A DNA stretch of 64,000 nucleotides from Myxococcus stipitatus (GCF_021412625.1 NZ_JAKCFI010000017.1:1-64000); one strand, 5' to 3'. Positions 26,454 through 40,748 are shown, counted from the first letter of the stretch. Numbers and translations are program-made. The notes: generated by a model from the sequence alone, not told the origin.

Positions 26454-27539
26454 TCAGTCGCCCGCGAGCGTGAGCAGGTGCCGCGGGTGGTACACGTCCC
26501 ACAGCGGCCCCTTCACCGTGGCGAGCGACTCCAGGACGAGCTTGCGCCACTCGGCCGGGAGGGCCTCCTCGCCGTGGAAGGCCCCCACCAGCGCGCCCGT
26601 CACCGCCGCGTGGACCTCCGTGTCGCCGCCCCGGTGGACGACGTCGACGAGCGCGGCCTCGGCGCTGGGGGCGTGGGCGAGCTCCCAGAAGGCGAGCCGG
26701 AGGGCGACCCGTACCGCGTGGGCGGAGCGGTGCACGTGCAGCTCCGGCCCGTACAGGCGCGGGTCCTCCTGTCGGGCCATGGCCAGGTCCTCGCGAATCA
26801 GTCCCGCGGCGAAGGTCACCTCGTGGACATGGTCGCTGGCGGACCGGCCGAGCGCCGCGCCGGCCAGGAGCAGGCCCGACTCCGCGGCGGAGAAGAGGTC
26901 GTCGAGCTTCAGCTCCGGGCCGCTGGTGACGGCGCGGGCGATGGCGGCGTCGAGCGCGGCGCACGCGAGCTGGCAGCGCGGGTCGAAGTGGGTGAGGGCG
27001 GAGTCCGCCAAGGCGGCCTGGGTGCGCGCGCTCGGGTCCTTCGCCAGGTACACGCCCAGCGGCGCGCTCCGGGCGAGGCTGCCCGCCCCCACGGCCTGGC
27101 GGTGCCCTCGCAGCCAGACGCGGCGTCCGGCGCCCAGGGGTGGCAGGCCGGAGCCGCACTCCTCCAGCACCTCCTTCATGGGTTCGCTGACCGCGAAGGC
27201 GTGCGGCTGCCACGCGCGATAGCGGCGCAGCGCGTCCGCGGCGTCATAGCGCTTGAGGTCCCGCAGGCTGTGCCCCAGGCAGCACGCCAGCTGCACGACC
27301 TCCGTCACCTGGCCCTTGCGCAGCTCGTGAGGCCCCCCGCCTGTCATCCGGCCGAAGCCGCCCTCCGCCATCCTGGGGAAGGCATTGGCCACCAATGGAC
27401 GGTGCGCGGTGGGCACGGCCAGGGCGTTGCCCACCGCGAGCCCGAGCAGCGCGCCGCGACGTCGCTGGGCGAGGAGGGGATGGGGCCCCTGGGGGGCATT
27501 GCGGCGTCGTGGGGGCGGGGGCATTCGGCGGGTGGACAC
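26454..27539 (-). CDS. ADP-ribosylglycohydrolase-like protein with altered metal-site motifs
   Basis: 361 residues from GTG 27539, or 356 from ATG 27524. The all-helical DraG/ADPRH fold is suggested by RRGALLGLAVGNALAVP near residues 27-43 and GGDTEVHAAVTGALVGAFHG near 305-325. The family removes ADP-ribose from proteins using two Mg ions held by a TDDT motif and a GGDTDT motif. Here TDDT is replaced by TEVV (in KGQVTEVVQLA) and GGDTDT by GGDTEV. Catalysis is therefore doubtful; it may bind ADP-ribose or be a repurposed fold. It is divergent from surE. Confidence 0.8.
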   Translation of the reverse strand: MSTRRMPPPPRRRNAPQGPHPLLAQRRRGALLGLAVGNALAVPTAHRPLVANAFPRMAEGGFGRMTGGGPHELRKGQVTEVVQLACCLGHSLRDLKRYDAADALRRYRAWQPHAFAVSEPMKEVLEECGSGLPPLGAGRRVWLRGHRQAVGAGSLARSAPLGVYLAKDPSARTQAALADSALTHFDPRCQLACAALDAAIARAVTSGPELKLDDLFSAAESGLLLAGAALGRSASDHVHEVTFAAGLIREDLAMARQEDPRLYGPELHVHRSAHAVRVALRLAFWELAHAPSAEAALVDVVHRGGDTEVHAAVTGALVGAFHGEEALPAEWRKLVLESLATVKGPLWDVYHPRHLLTLAGD

Positions 27540-27603
27540 TGTAGCAACGGCGCGCGCGAGTGCGCTTGCCCACTCCGGAGGCGTCCTCTACAACCGCGCG
27601 GCC

Positions 27604-28386
27604 ATGGCGACACCGCGAATCCTTGTCTCCAACGATGACGGCTACTTCTCCGAAGGATTGCAGGCGCTGGTCGAGGCGGTGAGCCCGCTGGGCGAGGTCT
27701 GGGTGGTCGCCCCGGACCGGGAGCAGAGCGCCGCCTCCCACGCCATCTCCCTGCACCGGCCCCTGCGCATCAAGCAGGTCCGGGAGCGCTGGTTCGCCGT
27801 CGACGGGACGCCCACCGACTGCGCTTATCTGGCCATCGTCCACCTCCTGAAGGATGATCGCCCCACGCTCATGGTGTCCGGCATCAATCACGGCGCGAAT
27901 CTGGCGGAGGACGTCACCTATTCGGGGACGGTGGCCGCGGCGATGGAGGGGGCCCTGCTCGGGGTGCCCGCCATCGCCTTCAGCCTCGTGTCCCGGGGGA
28001 CGTTCGACTTCGCCCCGGCCGCGCGCTTCGCGCGCTCGCTGGTGAAGAGCGCCCTGGCGCGCCCGCTGCCGCCGCGCATGCTGCTCAACGTCAACATCCC
28101 TGGCGGCGTGGAGCCGGAGGGGTATGCCGTCACGCGCCTGGGCCGCCACTCCTACGGCTACGCCGTCGTGGAGAAGGAGGACCCGCGCGGGCGGAAGTAC
28201 TACTGGATTGGCGGCAGCGAGTATCAGCACGAGGACATCCCTGGCAGCGACTGCAACGCGGTGTTCACCGGCAGGCGCGTGTCCATCACGCCGCTGCACC
28301 TGGACCTCACGGACCACAGCCGCCTCGGGGACCTCTCGGGCTGGGACGTCCCGGGCTTCGCGCGACACGCGCCGGACGGTGCCTAG
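27604..28386 (+). CDS. surE: 5'/3'-nucleotidase SurE
   Basis: 260 residues. N-terminal metal-binding ILVSNDDGYFSEGLQAL is the SurE signature, followed by VVAPDREQSAASHAISLHRP (substrate-site Ser/Asn region), VDGTPTDCAYLAI and VSGINHGANLAEDVTYSGTV. It dephosphorylates nucleoside 5'- and 3'-monophosphates and short polyphosphate. The ATG at 27604 gives normal family length. The next gene, an NlpD-like lipoprotein, starts two bases after its stop, as in the surE-nlpD neighbourhood of Proteobacteria. Confidence 0.96.
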   Translation: MATPRILVSNDDGYFSEGLQALVEAVSPLGEVWVVAPDREQSAASHAISLHRPLRIKQVRERWFAVDGTPTDCAYLAIVHLLKDDRPTLMVSGINHGANLAEDVTYSGTVAAAMEGALLGVPAIAFSLVSRGTFDFAPAARFARSLVKSALARPLPPRMLLNVNIPGGVEPEGYAVTRLGRHSYGYAVVEKEDPRGRKYYWIGGSEYQHEDIPGSDCNAVFTGRRVSITPLHLDLTDHSRLGDLSGWDVPGFARHAPDGA

Positions 28387-28388
28387 CG

Positions 28389-29354
28389 TTGACGCCGCGT
28401 GACGCCAGCCGAGCGGGTGCGCTCCCGGTCCTCCTCGTCGCCGTGCTCCTGGCCGGCTGCGCGGGCACCCGGGCATCCGCTCCGGGGCTGGAGTCGTCGC
28501 GGGGGGGCGTGGAGGATTCGGCTCCCGTCGCCTCGGCGGCGCCCGTGGGCGATGGCGCCGCGCCATCCACGACGGCGCCTCCGGGCAGGGCGGGCGCCTT
28601 CCCGTTCGCGCTGAGGTCGGCGCACGCGGAGCCGGAGCTGGTGGCGGTGCGCCACCGCGTGGCCCCGGGCGAGACGATGTACCGCATCGCCAAGACCTAT
28701 GGCCTCTCCGTGGACGAGCTGGCGTCCGCCAACGGCATCAAGGACGTGCGGGCGCTGGCGGTGGGGCAGGAGCTGACGATTCCGGGCGTGGAGCGCAGCG
28801 TGCCCATCGACGCGCCGGAGGCGCTCGCGCCCGAGGCCGACCCGGAGCCGGTGCGCACGACGTCCTCCGACGCGCCGCCCCGGCGCAGCGTCCCGGTGGT
28901 CGCGCGACGGGAGGAGCCTCCGCGCAGGCCCGCGACGCGGCCGGGCGCGGTGCGGCCCAAGCTCGCCACCCAGGGGATGATCGACTGGCCCCTGCGGGGC
29001 GTGCTCTACGGCCGCTTCGGGAAGAAGGGCCGCGAGCCCCATGACGGCATCGACCTGGCCGCTCCAGCGGGGACGCCCGTGAAGACGGCGCAGGAGGGCA
29101 CGGTGCTCTACGCGGGCGAGCAACGGGGCTACGGAAACATCGTCATCGTCGAGCATTCGAACCGGCTCATCACGCTGTACGCCCACAACCGGGACCTGCG
29201 CGTGCGCACGGGGCAGAAGGTCCGGCGAGAGCAGGTCATCGCCACGGTGGGCGAGTCCGGCAAGACGTCCGGGCCGCACCTGCACTTCGAGGTCCGCCTC
29301 GATGGCAAGCCCGTGGATCCGCTCGACTACCTGGGCCCGATGCCGTCCTCCTGA
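28389..29354 (+). CDS. LysM and M23 peptidase-domain lipoprotein (NlpD-like)
   Basis: 321 residues from TTG 28389. A lipoprotein signal ends in VLLAGC near residue 24. A Pro/Ala linker leads to a LysM domain (about 85-132: RHRVAPGETMYRIAKTYGLS, VGQELTIPG). The C-terminal M23/LytM domain has HDGIDLAAPAGTPVKTA and SGPHLHFEVRLDGKPVDP. The first metal ligand position of active enzymes (HxxxD) is present as HDGID, and the second HxH as HLH. It binds or cuts peptidoglycan; NlpD itself is an amidase activator, which might apply here. The start codon is uncertain. It is almost contiguous with surE. Confidence 0.88.
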   Translation: MTPRDASRAGALPVLLVAVLLAGCAGTRASAPGLESSRGGVEDSAPVASAAPVGDGAAPSTTAPPGRAGAFPFALRSAHAEPELVAVRHRVAPGETMYRIAKTYGLSVDELASANGIKDVRALAVGQELTIPGVERSVPIDAPEALAPEADPEPVRTTSSDAPPRRSVPVVARREEPPRRPATRPGAVRPKLATQGMIDWPLRGVLYGRFGKKGREPHDGIDLAAPAGTPVKTAQEGTVLYAGEQRGYGNIVIVEHSNRLITLYAHNRDLRVRTGQKVRREQVIATVGESGKTSGPHLHFEVRLDGKPVDPLDYLGPMPSS

Positions 29355-29447
29355 GCGGAGAGGGCCGGGCGCCCGGCCCCCTGGTCGCCGCGGCGAGGGT
29401 CGCCGGACCTCTGGGCCTGGGCCGGGGGAAGGGTAGAGTGTCGCCCC

Positions 29448-30614
29448 GTGCCGCTCGCCTCGTCGTTGCTCGCCGCCCTCCTGCTCCTCGTCGCCCCGGT
29501 GGCGCAAGCCCAGGCACCCGTCGAAAGCGGGGCGGAGGCCAAGGCACCCGACTCGTCTTCGCCCGAGGACGCGCGGGACGTGAAGGCGTCTTCGTCGGAT
29601 GGCACCAGCTCGCCTCCAGCGGATGGCGCCCGCGCGTCCCCCGAGACGGGGCGCGCCCTCTCGGGCGAGCCGTACGAGGTGGCGGTTCTCTCGCTCGAGT
29701 CGAATCCTTCCGCGCGGGACAACGCCACGGGGGTTACCGCGCTCATCACCGCGTGGCTGTCGGAGTCTCCCCGCGTGCGCGTGCACACCCAGCGGGACAT
29801 CGAGGCCCGGCTCGACGCGGCGGCGCGCGCGCGGCTCCACGACCTCGAGTCGTGCGAGCGCGGCACCTGCCTCCAGGAGCTCTCCTCCCTCACCGGGGCG
29901 CGCTTCGTCATCACCGGGCGGTTGGACCGGTTCGGCGACCAGTACCTGTTGTCCGCCAACCTGGTCGACACCGTGGTGGGCATGAGCGTGGCGAAGCCGC
30001 GCGCGGAGGCGCCCGAGCCGGACACGCTCTGGCGCACCACGGAGGTCGTCGCCGAGGAGCTGCTCGCGGAGATCCTCTCGCCCGGCGCGCCCCGGGCGGC
30101 CCGGCCGCTGATTGGCGGCGCGCGCGAGACGGGCGGAGGCAGCTTCATGGTGGGGCTGCGCATCAACAACAACTTCGTGGACGACCTGGCCGCCTTCAAC
30201 CCCGGCGCGGACCTGGAGGTCGGCTACTGGTTCCACCCCGAGTGGCTCGGCTTCGCGCAGGTGGGCTTCTCCTACGTGCGCTCGGACGCGGCGGGCGCCA
30301 AGGGTGGCCTCAATGTCCTGCCCAGCCTGGTGGGCGCGCGCCACTACCACAACATGCAGAACCCCCTGCGCCCGTACTGGGGCTTCGGCCTGGGCGTGCA
30401 GTTGTCCTTCGGCGACTTCGGCATCTTCCAGTCCACCGGCCCGCTGCCCACCGTGGTGGGCTTCCTCGGCCTGGAGTACCTCATCGCCGGCCGCGTGGGC
30501 TTCCAGGTGGAGGCCGGGACGAACGTCGCCCAGGCGGTGATGGGGCTCGCCGAATCGAAGCTCGGCGATGGCCTCAATCTGGACCTGAGCGTGGGTATCG
30601 CGTACCACTTTTGA
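29448..30614 (+). CDS. Exported protein with TolB/CsgG-like N-domain and barrel-like C-terminus
   Basis: 388 residues from GTG 29448. Signal peptide LLAALLLLVAPVAQAQA. After a Ser/Asp-rich linker, residues about 75-190 look like the N-terminal nucleotide-fold domain of TolB/CsgG-type proteins (EVAVLSLESNPSARDN, ARFVITGRLDRFGDQYLLSA). Residues 220-388 show alternating strands ending in LNLDLSVGIAYHF, an aromatic C-terminus typical of outer-membrane barrels. It is likely an outer-membrane protein of unknown function. The TPR lipoprotein gene follows 14 bases downstream, so they form an operon. Confidence 0.75.
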   Translation: MPLASSLLAALLLLVAPVAQAQAPVESGAEAKAPDSSSPEDARDVKASSSDGTSSPPADGARASPETGRALSGEPYEVAVLSLESNPSARDNATGVTALITAWLSESPRVRVHTQRDIEARLDAAARARLHDLESCERGTCLQELSSLTGARFVITGRLDRFGDQYLLSANLVDTVVGMSVAKPRAEAPEPDTLWRTTEVVAEELLAEILSPGAPRAARPLIGGARETGGGSFMVGLRINNNFVDDLAAFNPGADLEVGYWFHPEWLGFAQVGFSYVRSDAAGAKGGLNVLPSLVGARHYHNMQNPLRPYWGFGLGVQLSFGDFGIFQSTGPLPTVVGFLGLEYLIAGRVGFQVEAGTNVAQAVMGLAESKLGDGLNLDLSVGIAYHF

Positions 30615-30628
30615 GAACCGGAGCCCGC

Positions 30629-31768
30629 ATGTCCTCGCGACTGAAAGCCCTGCCGCTGATTGCCCTGCTCGCCTCCGCGGCGTGTACGGATGACCGCCCC
30701 ACCGTCTCGGTGAAGGACCACGCGGAGGGGCTCTACGTCAAAGGCACCGCCGAGTACCTCCAGGGCGAGTTCACCGCCTCCCTCGCGACCTTCGACGAGA
30801 TGGCGAAGCTCGCCCCGACCGACCCACGTCTGCCCGCGGCGCGCGGAGAGGTCTACCTCTCCCTGGGGAAGTTCGCGGAGGCCTCCAACGAGTTCGAGGC
30901 CGCCCTCAAGCTGGACCCCAAGCGCTCCACCAACTGGAGCCGCCTGGGCCTCAGTCAGGCCCAGCTCGGCAAGACCACCGAGGCCATCAGCTCCCTGCGC
31001 AAGGCCCTGGCCCTCTACCCCAACGACTACAGCGCCCTGGCACAGATCGCGGAGATCCACCTCAAGAAGAAGGAGACGGACGAAGCCGTCCGCCACTTCG
31101 TCCTCGCCGCGAACGCCGCGTCCGGAGAGGTGAAGTCCGAACTCATCATGCGCGCCGTGAACGTCCTGCTGGTGCTGAACCGTCCGGCGGACGCCATGCC
31201 CATCCTCGAGAAGGCCGCGAGCGAGGGCGTCCGCACGCCGGCGGTCCTCTCCGCGATGGGGGACGGACAGGTGCGCGCTGGCAAGCTGGTCGAGGCCGCC
31301 GCGACCTATCAGGAGGCCGCGAGCAAGTCACCGAATGACCCGACCCTGTGGGAGCTCGTCGGCACCATCCACATGCGCCTGGACAAGCCCGGCGACGCCA
31401 TGGCCGCCTACAAGGAATCCTTGCGCGTGAAGAACCGGGCCATCGTCCACATCGCCCTGGCCCGCATCCAGCTTGGCTTCAAGAGCCAGGAGGGCGCTGA
31501 ACAGGAACTCGCCGCCGCGTTCGAATGCGAGGACGTCAAGGAGGTGCACACGCAGCGGGAGCTGGCCGCCCTGCTCATCGACATGAACCGCAAGCAGGAC
31601 GCGCTGCGCATCCTGGGCAACCTCAGCACGGAGCCCGACCTGGACAAGGACGTCGAGCTCCAGCTCACCACCGCGCGGCTCGCGAACGAGCTCAAGGATA
31701 CCGCCCTGCGCGACGCGGCGTGCGCCCGCGCCATCACCGCGGACAAGACGCCCAAGAAGTGTCCTTGA
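30629..31768 (+). CDS. TPR-repeat lipoprotein
   Basis: 379 residues from ATG 30629. Lipoprotein signal with LLASAAC at about 13-19. The mature part is nearly all TPR repeats (AEYLQGEFTASLATFDEMAK, NWSRLGLSQAQLGKTTEA, WELVGTIHMRLDKPGDAMAA). TPRs bind partner proteins; here it may be a periplasmic partner of the barrel-like protein encoded just upstream. It is convergent with lexA, 22 bases apart. Confidence 0.85.
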   Translation: MSSRLKALPLIALLASAACTDDRPTVSVKDHAEGLYVKGTAEYLQGEFTASLATFDEMAKLAPTDPRLPAARGEVYLSLGKFAEASNEFEAALKLDPKRSTNWSRLGLSQAQLGKTTEAISSLRKALALYPNDYSALAQIAEIHLKKKETDEAVRHFVLAANAASGEVKSELIMRAVNVLLVLNRPADAMPILEKAASEGVRTPAVLSAMGDGQVRAGKLVEAAATYQEAASKSPNDPTLWELVGTIHMRLDKPGDAMAAYKESLRVKNRAIVHIALARIQLGFKSQEGAEQELAAAFECEDVKEVHTQRELAALLIDMNRKQDALRILGNLSTEPDLDKDVELQLTTARLANELKDTALRDAACARAITADKTPKKCP

Positions 31769-31790
31769 GCGTCCGAGGAGCGGCGAGGGA

Positions 31791-32456
31791 TTACGCCCGG
31801 CCGCCCTGCATCTTCCGGTACACGCCCACCACCAGGCCCAGGATCATGGTCGAACGGAACTCCGCCCGGCTCACGTAGATGGGCTGCATGGTGGCGTTGG
31901 CCGGCTGGAACCGGATGCGCTCGCCCTCCGGGTAGTAGCGCTTCACCGTGGCCTCGTCCTCGATGAGCGCCACCACGATGTCACCCGGCTGCGCCGCCGG
32001 CGTCTTCTTCACGAAGAGGTAGTCCCCGTCGTGGATGCCGTCGTCGATCATCGACTGGCCCTTGACGCGCAGGGCGAAGACCTCCCGGCCATTGACGCCC
32101 CCCAAGAGGAAGCTGTCGATCTTGACCGAGTCCTCCATGTGCTCCTGCGCGAGCAGCGGCGCGCCGGCGGCCACCTTGCCCAGCAGCGGCACCTCCACCA
32201 TGCCCGCGTCGCGCCGGGCCCCCAGCCCCAGCAGCAGCCGGGCACGCTTGGTGGGCACCAGCGAGCGGCTCTGCTGCTCGCCCCGGTTCAGGTAGCCCTT
32301 GCGCTCCAGCGCCTTGAGGTGGTCGTTCACCCCGTTGGTGGAGCGGATGTCCATGTGCTCGCCAATCTCCCGGATGGTGGGCGGGAAACCGCGGGTCTCC
32401 GTCTCCTTGACGATGAAGCTGAGAATCTCGCGCTGGCGGTCCGTCAGCTCTTCCAT
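31791..32456 (-). CDS. lexA: SOS repressor LexA
   Basis: 221 residues from ATG 32456 (a GTG at 32462 is in frame; GAGG sits better for the ATG). The N-terminal winged HTH has RGFPPTIREIGEHMDIRST. The C-terminal autoprotease has the cleavage site Ala97-Gly98 (VAAGAPL), catalytic Ser135 in KGQSMIDDGI and Lys172 in EATVKRYY. It represses DNA-damage genes until RecA filament stimulates self-cleavage. A LexA-like operator lies upstream at 32531-32546, consistent with autoregulation. Confidence 0.97.
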   Translation of the reverse strand: MEELTDRQREILSFIVKETETRGFPPTIREIGEHMDIRSTNGVNDHLKALERKGYLNRGEQQSRSLVPTKRARLLLGLGARRDAGMVEVPLLGKVAAGAPLLAQEHMEDSVKIDSFLLGGVNGREVFALRVKGQSMIDDGIHDGDYLFVKKTPAAQPGDIVVALIEDEATVKRYYPEGERIRFQPANATMQPIYVSRAEFRSTMILGLVVGVYRKMQGGRA

Positions 32457-32530
32457 GCGCACCCTCGCTCGCTAGGCCTCGTGCCGGGGAGGCATCCCCC
32501 CGGGCAACAGGCTTTCAGTGTCCACTTTCC

Positions 32531-32546
32531 CTGAACATACGTGTAG
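32531..32546. promoter_or_regulatory. LexA-like SOS box
   Basis: On the minus strand 32546-32531 reads CTACACGTATGTTCAG. As I recall it, the Myxococcus LexA motif is CTRHAMRYBYGTTCAG; this differs at one base only. It lies 75 bases before lexA and about 110 bases before the divergent giant kinase gene, so it could act on both. Confidence 0.7.
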
Positions 32547-32653
32547 AGTCAATTCGTTCAGTGTCCCCCCGCGCACGGCAGGTACGTGCCGGACGTTCGG
32601 CATTCTCAGTTCTTGAGGGATTCCGACGATCTCGACGTACTATTCCGCCTGCC

Positions 32654-37821
<5,168 letters not shown>

Positions 37822-37858
37822 GCTTGGCCATGGGCTGTGATAGCTAACGGGAGACGCA

Positions 37859-38830
37859 ATGGCCGAGCCCCGCTCCAGCCGGCGCCAGACGCCCTTCTTC
37901 CTCGGCCTCGCGCTCATCCTCGCCGCGCTGCCCCTGGGGTGGTACGTCTTCCTGCGCTCGCCGCCGCCCGCGCCGCCGCCGCCCGCGCCGCCGGTGGCGG
38001 TGGTGAGCGAAGCGCCCATCGTGGAGAAGGCGCTGGAGCTGGAGTTGACGGAGGTCACCGGCACGGTGGAGGTGAAGTCCGGTGACGGTTCGTGGCGCAC
38101 GGCGGCGGTGGGCATGGCGCTGCGCCGGCATGACCAGGTGCGCACCGACGACGGCTCGTACGCGGTGCTCATCGGCGGCGAGGCGGTGGAGTTCCGCATG
38201 GACCCGGGCACGGAGGTGTCCGTGGAGGACCTCACCAAGTCCGTGTCCCGCCTCCTGCTCGCCAACGGTATGGCCACCGCCATCGTCCGTCCGGGCGTGC
38301 GCCACACCTTCGAGGTGAAGGCGGCGCAGAGCGACGCGGTGGCCACGTTGCAACAGGGGGGTGTCTTCACCATGAGCAACAACGGCCAGGGCACGGTGGC
38401 CGTGGGGACGCGCGAGGGCGAGGTCACCCTCGTGGGCCAGGGCAAGGTCGTCATCGTTCGTGCGGGGCAGCAGTCCATCGTGCGTCCCGGCCACGCGCCC
38501 TCGGAGCCGGCCCAGGTCCCCTCCAGCCTCCTGCTCAAGGTGGACTGGCCGGTGGACCGAACGCGCCGCGAGCGCGAGCTGGTGGTGAAGGGCCAGACGA
38601 CGCCCGGCAGTCGCGTCGAGGTGAACGCCCTGCGCGTCCCCACCGACGCCGACGGCCGCTTCGAGCGCAAGGTGAAGCTGAAGGAGGGGGCCAACACGGT
38701 GGATGTCCGCGCCGTCGGCGTGGGCCGCGTCGAACAGCGAGAGCGCGCCGACCTCGTGGTCGACACCCGGCCTCCGTCCATGAAGACCGACACGGACATC
38801 TGGAACCAGGCCAACGACGGCGCCCACTGA
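37859..38830 (+). CDS. FecR-domain protein with signal anchor and Ig-like C-terminus
   Basis: 323 residues. An N-terminal anchor (FFLGLALILAALPLGWYVFL) is followed by a Pro-rich spacer, a FecR-like domain (about 60-200: VTGTVEVKSGDGSWRTAAVG, MALRRHDQVRTDDGSYAVL) and a C-terminal Ig-like module (LVVKGQTTPGSRVEVNALRV to VRAVGVGR). FecR domains here are structural, as in many myxobacterial envelope proteins; no sigma factor partner is adjacent. It lies 37 bases after the membrane kinase gene, so it may belong to the same transcription unit. Similar Ig-like modules occur in the surface operon that follows. Confidence 0.8.
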   Translation: MAEPRSSRRQTPFFLGLALILAALPLGWYVFLRSPPPAPPPPAPPVAVVSEAPIVEKALELELTEVTGTVEVKSGDGSWRTAAVGMALRRHDQVRTDDGSYAVLIGGEAVEFRMDPGTEVSVEDLTKSVSRLLLANGMATAIVRPGVRHTFEVKAAQSDAVATLQQGGVFTMSNNGQGTVAVGTREGEVTLVGQGKVVIVRAGQQSIVRPGHAPSEPAQVPSSLLLKVDWPVDRTRRERELVVKGQTTPGSRVEVNALRVPTDADGRFERKVKLKEGANTVDVRAVGVGRVEQRERADLVVDTRPPSMKTDTDIWNQANDGAH

Positions 38831-38858
38831 GGCGCCACCGACCAGACGAGCGAGCGGC

Positions 38859-38888
38859 TTGACCCCCGGCAGAGGGTCTCCCTAGACT
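38859..38888 (+). promoter_or_regulatory. Putative promoter of the surface operon
   Basis: TTGACC (38859-38864), 18-base spacer and TAGACT (38883-38888), four of six matches at -10. It lies in the 250-bp gap upstream of the propeller protein gene at 39081, leaving a leader of about 185 nt. No other promoter-like sequence is obvious between the four genes that follow. Confidence 0.45.
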
Positions 38889-39080
38889 CCTGGGTACAAC
38901 GTCGTTCCTGTTCAAGGGCAATCCAGGGCGAAAGACCTGGTGCGCAAAGCCGCGGGGCCTGAAGTCCGGCCGGCCGTGACCGCCGTGGGAAGAACCATCC
39001 GGGGTGGACTTCCGGACCCACTGCGCCTTGTGCGGGGCAATGGGTCGGCTGTTCCTCGAGTCCTTCGGGAGGTTCTCCTC

Positions 39081-40748
39081 ATGCTGCGCGCGCTCCCCCT
39101 CCTGACGTGTCTGTTGCCCGCGCTGTCCTCCGCCGCCGAGGCCCCATCGCTCGCGGGCACCTTGCAGGTGGTCAACTCCAGCCCTGGAGACCAGACGGAT
39201 CCCCACGTGAGTGGCTCGCTCGTGGCGTACACGAACGAGTCGGGCGGCTCGAGCGAGATCCGCTACCACGACCTGACGACGGGCGCCGACGCGGCCATCC
39301 CCAATGACGGCGCGTTCGACTTCGTGTCGGACGTCAGCGGGGAGACGGTGGTGTTCACCCGCGTGAGCACCTCGAGCGCCATCTTCACCTTCGACGTGAG
39401 CGCGGACGGGCCCGCGGTGGAGCTGGCGCCGCAGGAGGGCAGCAGCCGGCGCGCGGCCGTCATCGGCGGGCGCACCGTGGCGTGGCAGGACTTCGGCTTC
39501 ACCGGCAACACGCTGGAGCCGGAGATCGCCGTGTTCGACCTGGACCAGCGCACGCTGACGCGCCTCACCGACGACCACATGCTGGACCGCACGCCCGCGG
39601 TGTCCCCGGATGGCAAGACCGTCGTGTGGGCCAAGTGCGACGTGGCGGGACAGCACTGTGACATCTGGCAGGCGCGCTGGAGCGGCGATCGCTTCAACTC
39701 CCAGGCCCTCACCGGCAGCGAGGGCGAGGAGTCCCAGCCGGACACCAACGGCGACATCGTCGTCTACGCCAGCACGCGCGTCGTGAACGGCGTGTCGGAC
39801 CGGGACATCTACTGGAAGCCCGTCAACGGCGGCGCCGAGCAGCGGCTCGAGCTGCCCGGGCTCGACGCGAACCCCAGCGTCAGCGGCTCGCTGGTGGCCT
39901 TCGAGCGCCGCGACCCGGAGAAGGGGGACTTCGACATCGTGCTCTACGACCTGAGCACGCAGACGCTCTACCAGCTGACGAACTCCCCGGAGGACGAGAA
40001 CCTCAACGACCTGAGCGTGTCCGATGACGGCACGGTGCGCGTGGTGTGGACCGTGGCGGAGGCGGGGGACTTCAACGTCCACGCCTTCACCTTCAAGCTG
40101 CCACGAGAGAACCCCTGCGACGGCGTGAAGGCGCTGGGCACGCAGCCGCGCACGGCGGAGCAGGTGTGCAACCAGCCCGGCGCGACGCCGCTGCTCGCCG
40201 CGCTCGAGGTGGCGCGCACCACGGGACAGCCCAACGCGGTGTCGCTCGGCTTCTACGGCAAGGGCGCGGGCGTCATGTGTGTCGACAATGGCTATGCCGG
40301 GGAGCGCGCCACGTCCGGCTGGGTGTGGCTGGATGGCGCGGAGGTCGTCGACCCGTCGAGTTTCAAGCCCGGTGTCTCACTCGTGGCCCGAGACATCCGG
40401 ATGAAGGGCAGCAGCTGGCTGGCGGCCCTCATCTCCGGGAGCGCGGGCAGCTCGTTCCGCATCCGTGTCTACGGCGAGCCGTCTCAGTGCGATGTCTCGG
40501 ATGTTTCAGCCGCGGACCTTCAGGGTTCCCAGGTCGTCCCCGGGGTGCGCGTGGCCCCCGTCGTGGTCGACATGGGTGGGGTGTCAGCCCTGACCTTTGG
40601 CAACGAGGATGGACCAGGCTGTAGCACGGGCGGGAGTGCCCTGACGGCGGGGGGGCTGGTGTTGCTGGCGCTGTGGCTGGCCCGGCCTCGGCGTGCACGT
40701 GTCGTCATCGCGCGGAAGGAGCTTCGACGGAACGGCGGCGCCCTGTAG
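39081..40748 (+). CDS. TolB-like beta-propeller protein with MYXO-CTERM tail
   Basis: 555 residues from ATG 39081 (GGGAGG upstream). Signal peptide LLTCLLPALSSAAEA. Residues about 35-380 contain repeated propeller blades (SGSLVAYTNESGGSSEIRYH, AVSPDGKTVVWAKC, NGDIVVYASTRVV) of TolB/WD40-like type. A second domain with paired Cys follows (NPCDGVKALG, VMCVDNGYAGER). The C-terminus has GCSTGG, a hydrophobic segment and RPRRARV, the MYXO-CTERM sorting signal thought to anchor proteins at the cell surface. It is the first gene of a tightly packed four-gene set. Confidence 0.82.
   Translation: MLRALPLLTCLLPALSSAAEAPSLAGTLQVVNSSPGDQTDPHVSGSLVAYTNESGGSSEIRYHDLTTGADAAIPNDGAFDFVSDVSGETVVFTRVSTSSAIFTFDVSADGPAVELAPQEGSSRRAAVIGGRTVAWQDFGFTGNTLEPEIAVFDLDQRTLTRLTDDHMLDRTPAVSPDGKTVVWAKCDVAGQHCDIWQARWSGDRFNSQALTGSEGEESQPDTNGDIVVYASTRVVNGVSDRDIYWKPVNGGAEQRLELPGLDANPSVSGSLVAFERRDPEKGDFDIVLYDLSTQTLYQLTNSPEDENLNDLSVSDDGTVRVVWTVAEAGDFNVHAFTFKLPRENPCDGVKALGTQPRTAEQVCNQPGATPLLAALEVARTTGQPNAVSLGFYGKGAGVMCVDNGYAGERATSGWVWLDGAEVVDPSSFKPGVSLVARDIRMKGSSWLAALISGSAGSSFRIRVYGEPSQCDVSDVSAADLQGSQVVPGVRVAPVVVDMGGVSALTFGNEDGPGCSTGGSALTAGGLVLLALWLARPRRARVVIARKELRRNGGAL

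Noticed and set aside
29362..29379. Perfect 18-bp palindrome GGGCCGGGCGCCCGGCCC as a terminator or operator
   Set aside because: It has no loop and no T tract, and such GC palindromes are frequent by chance in this genome; not enough to call.
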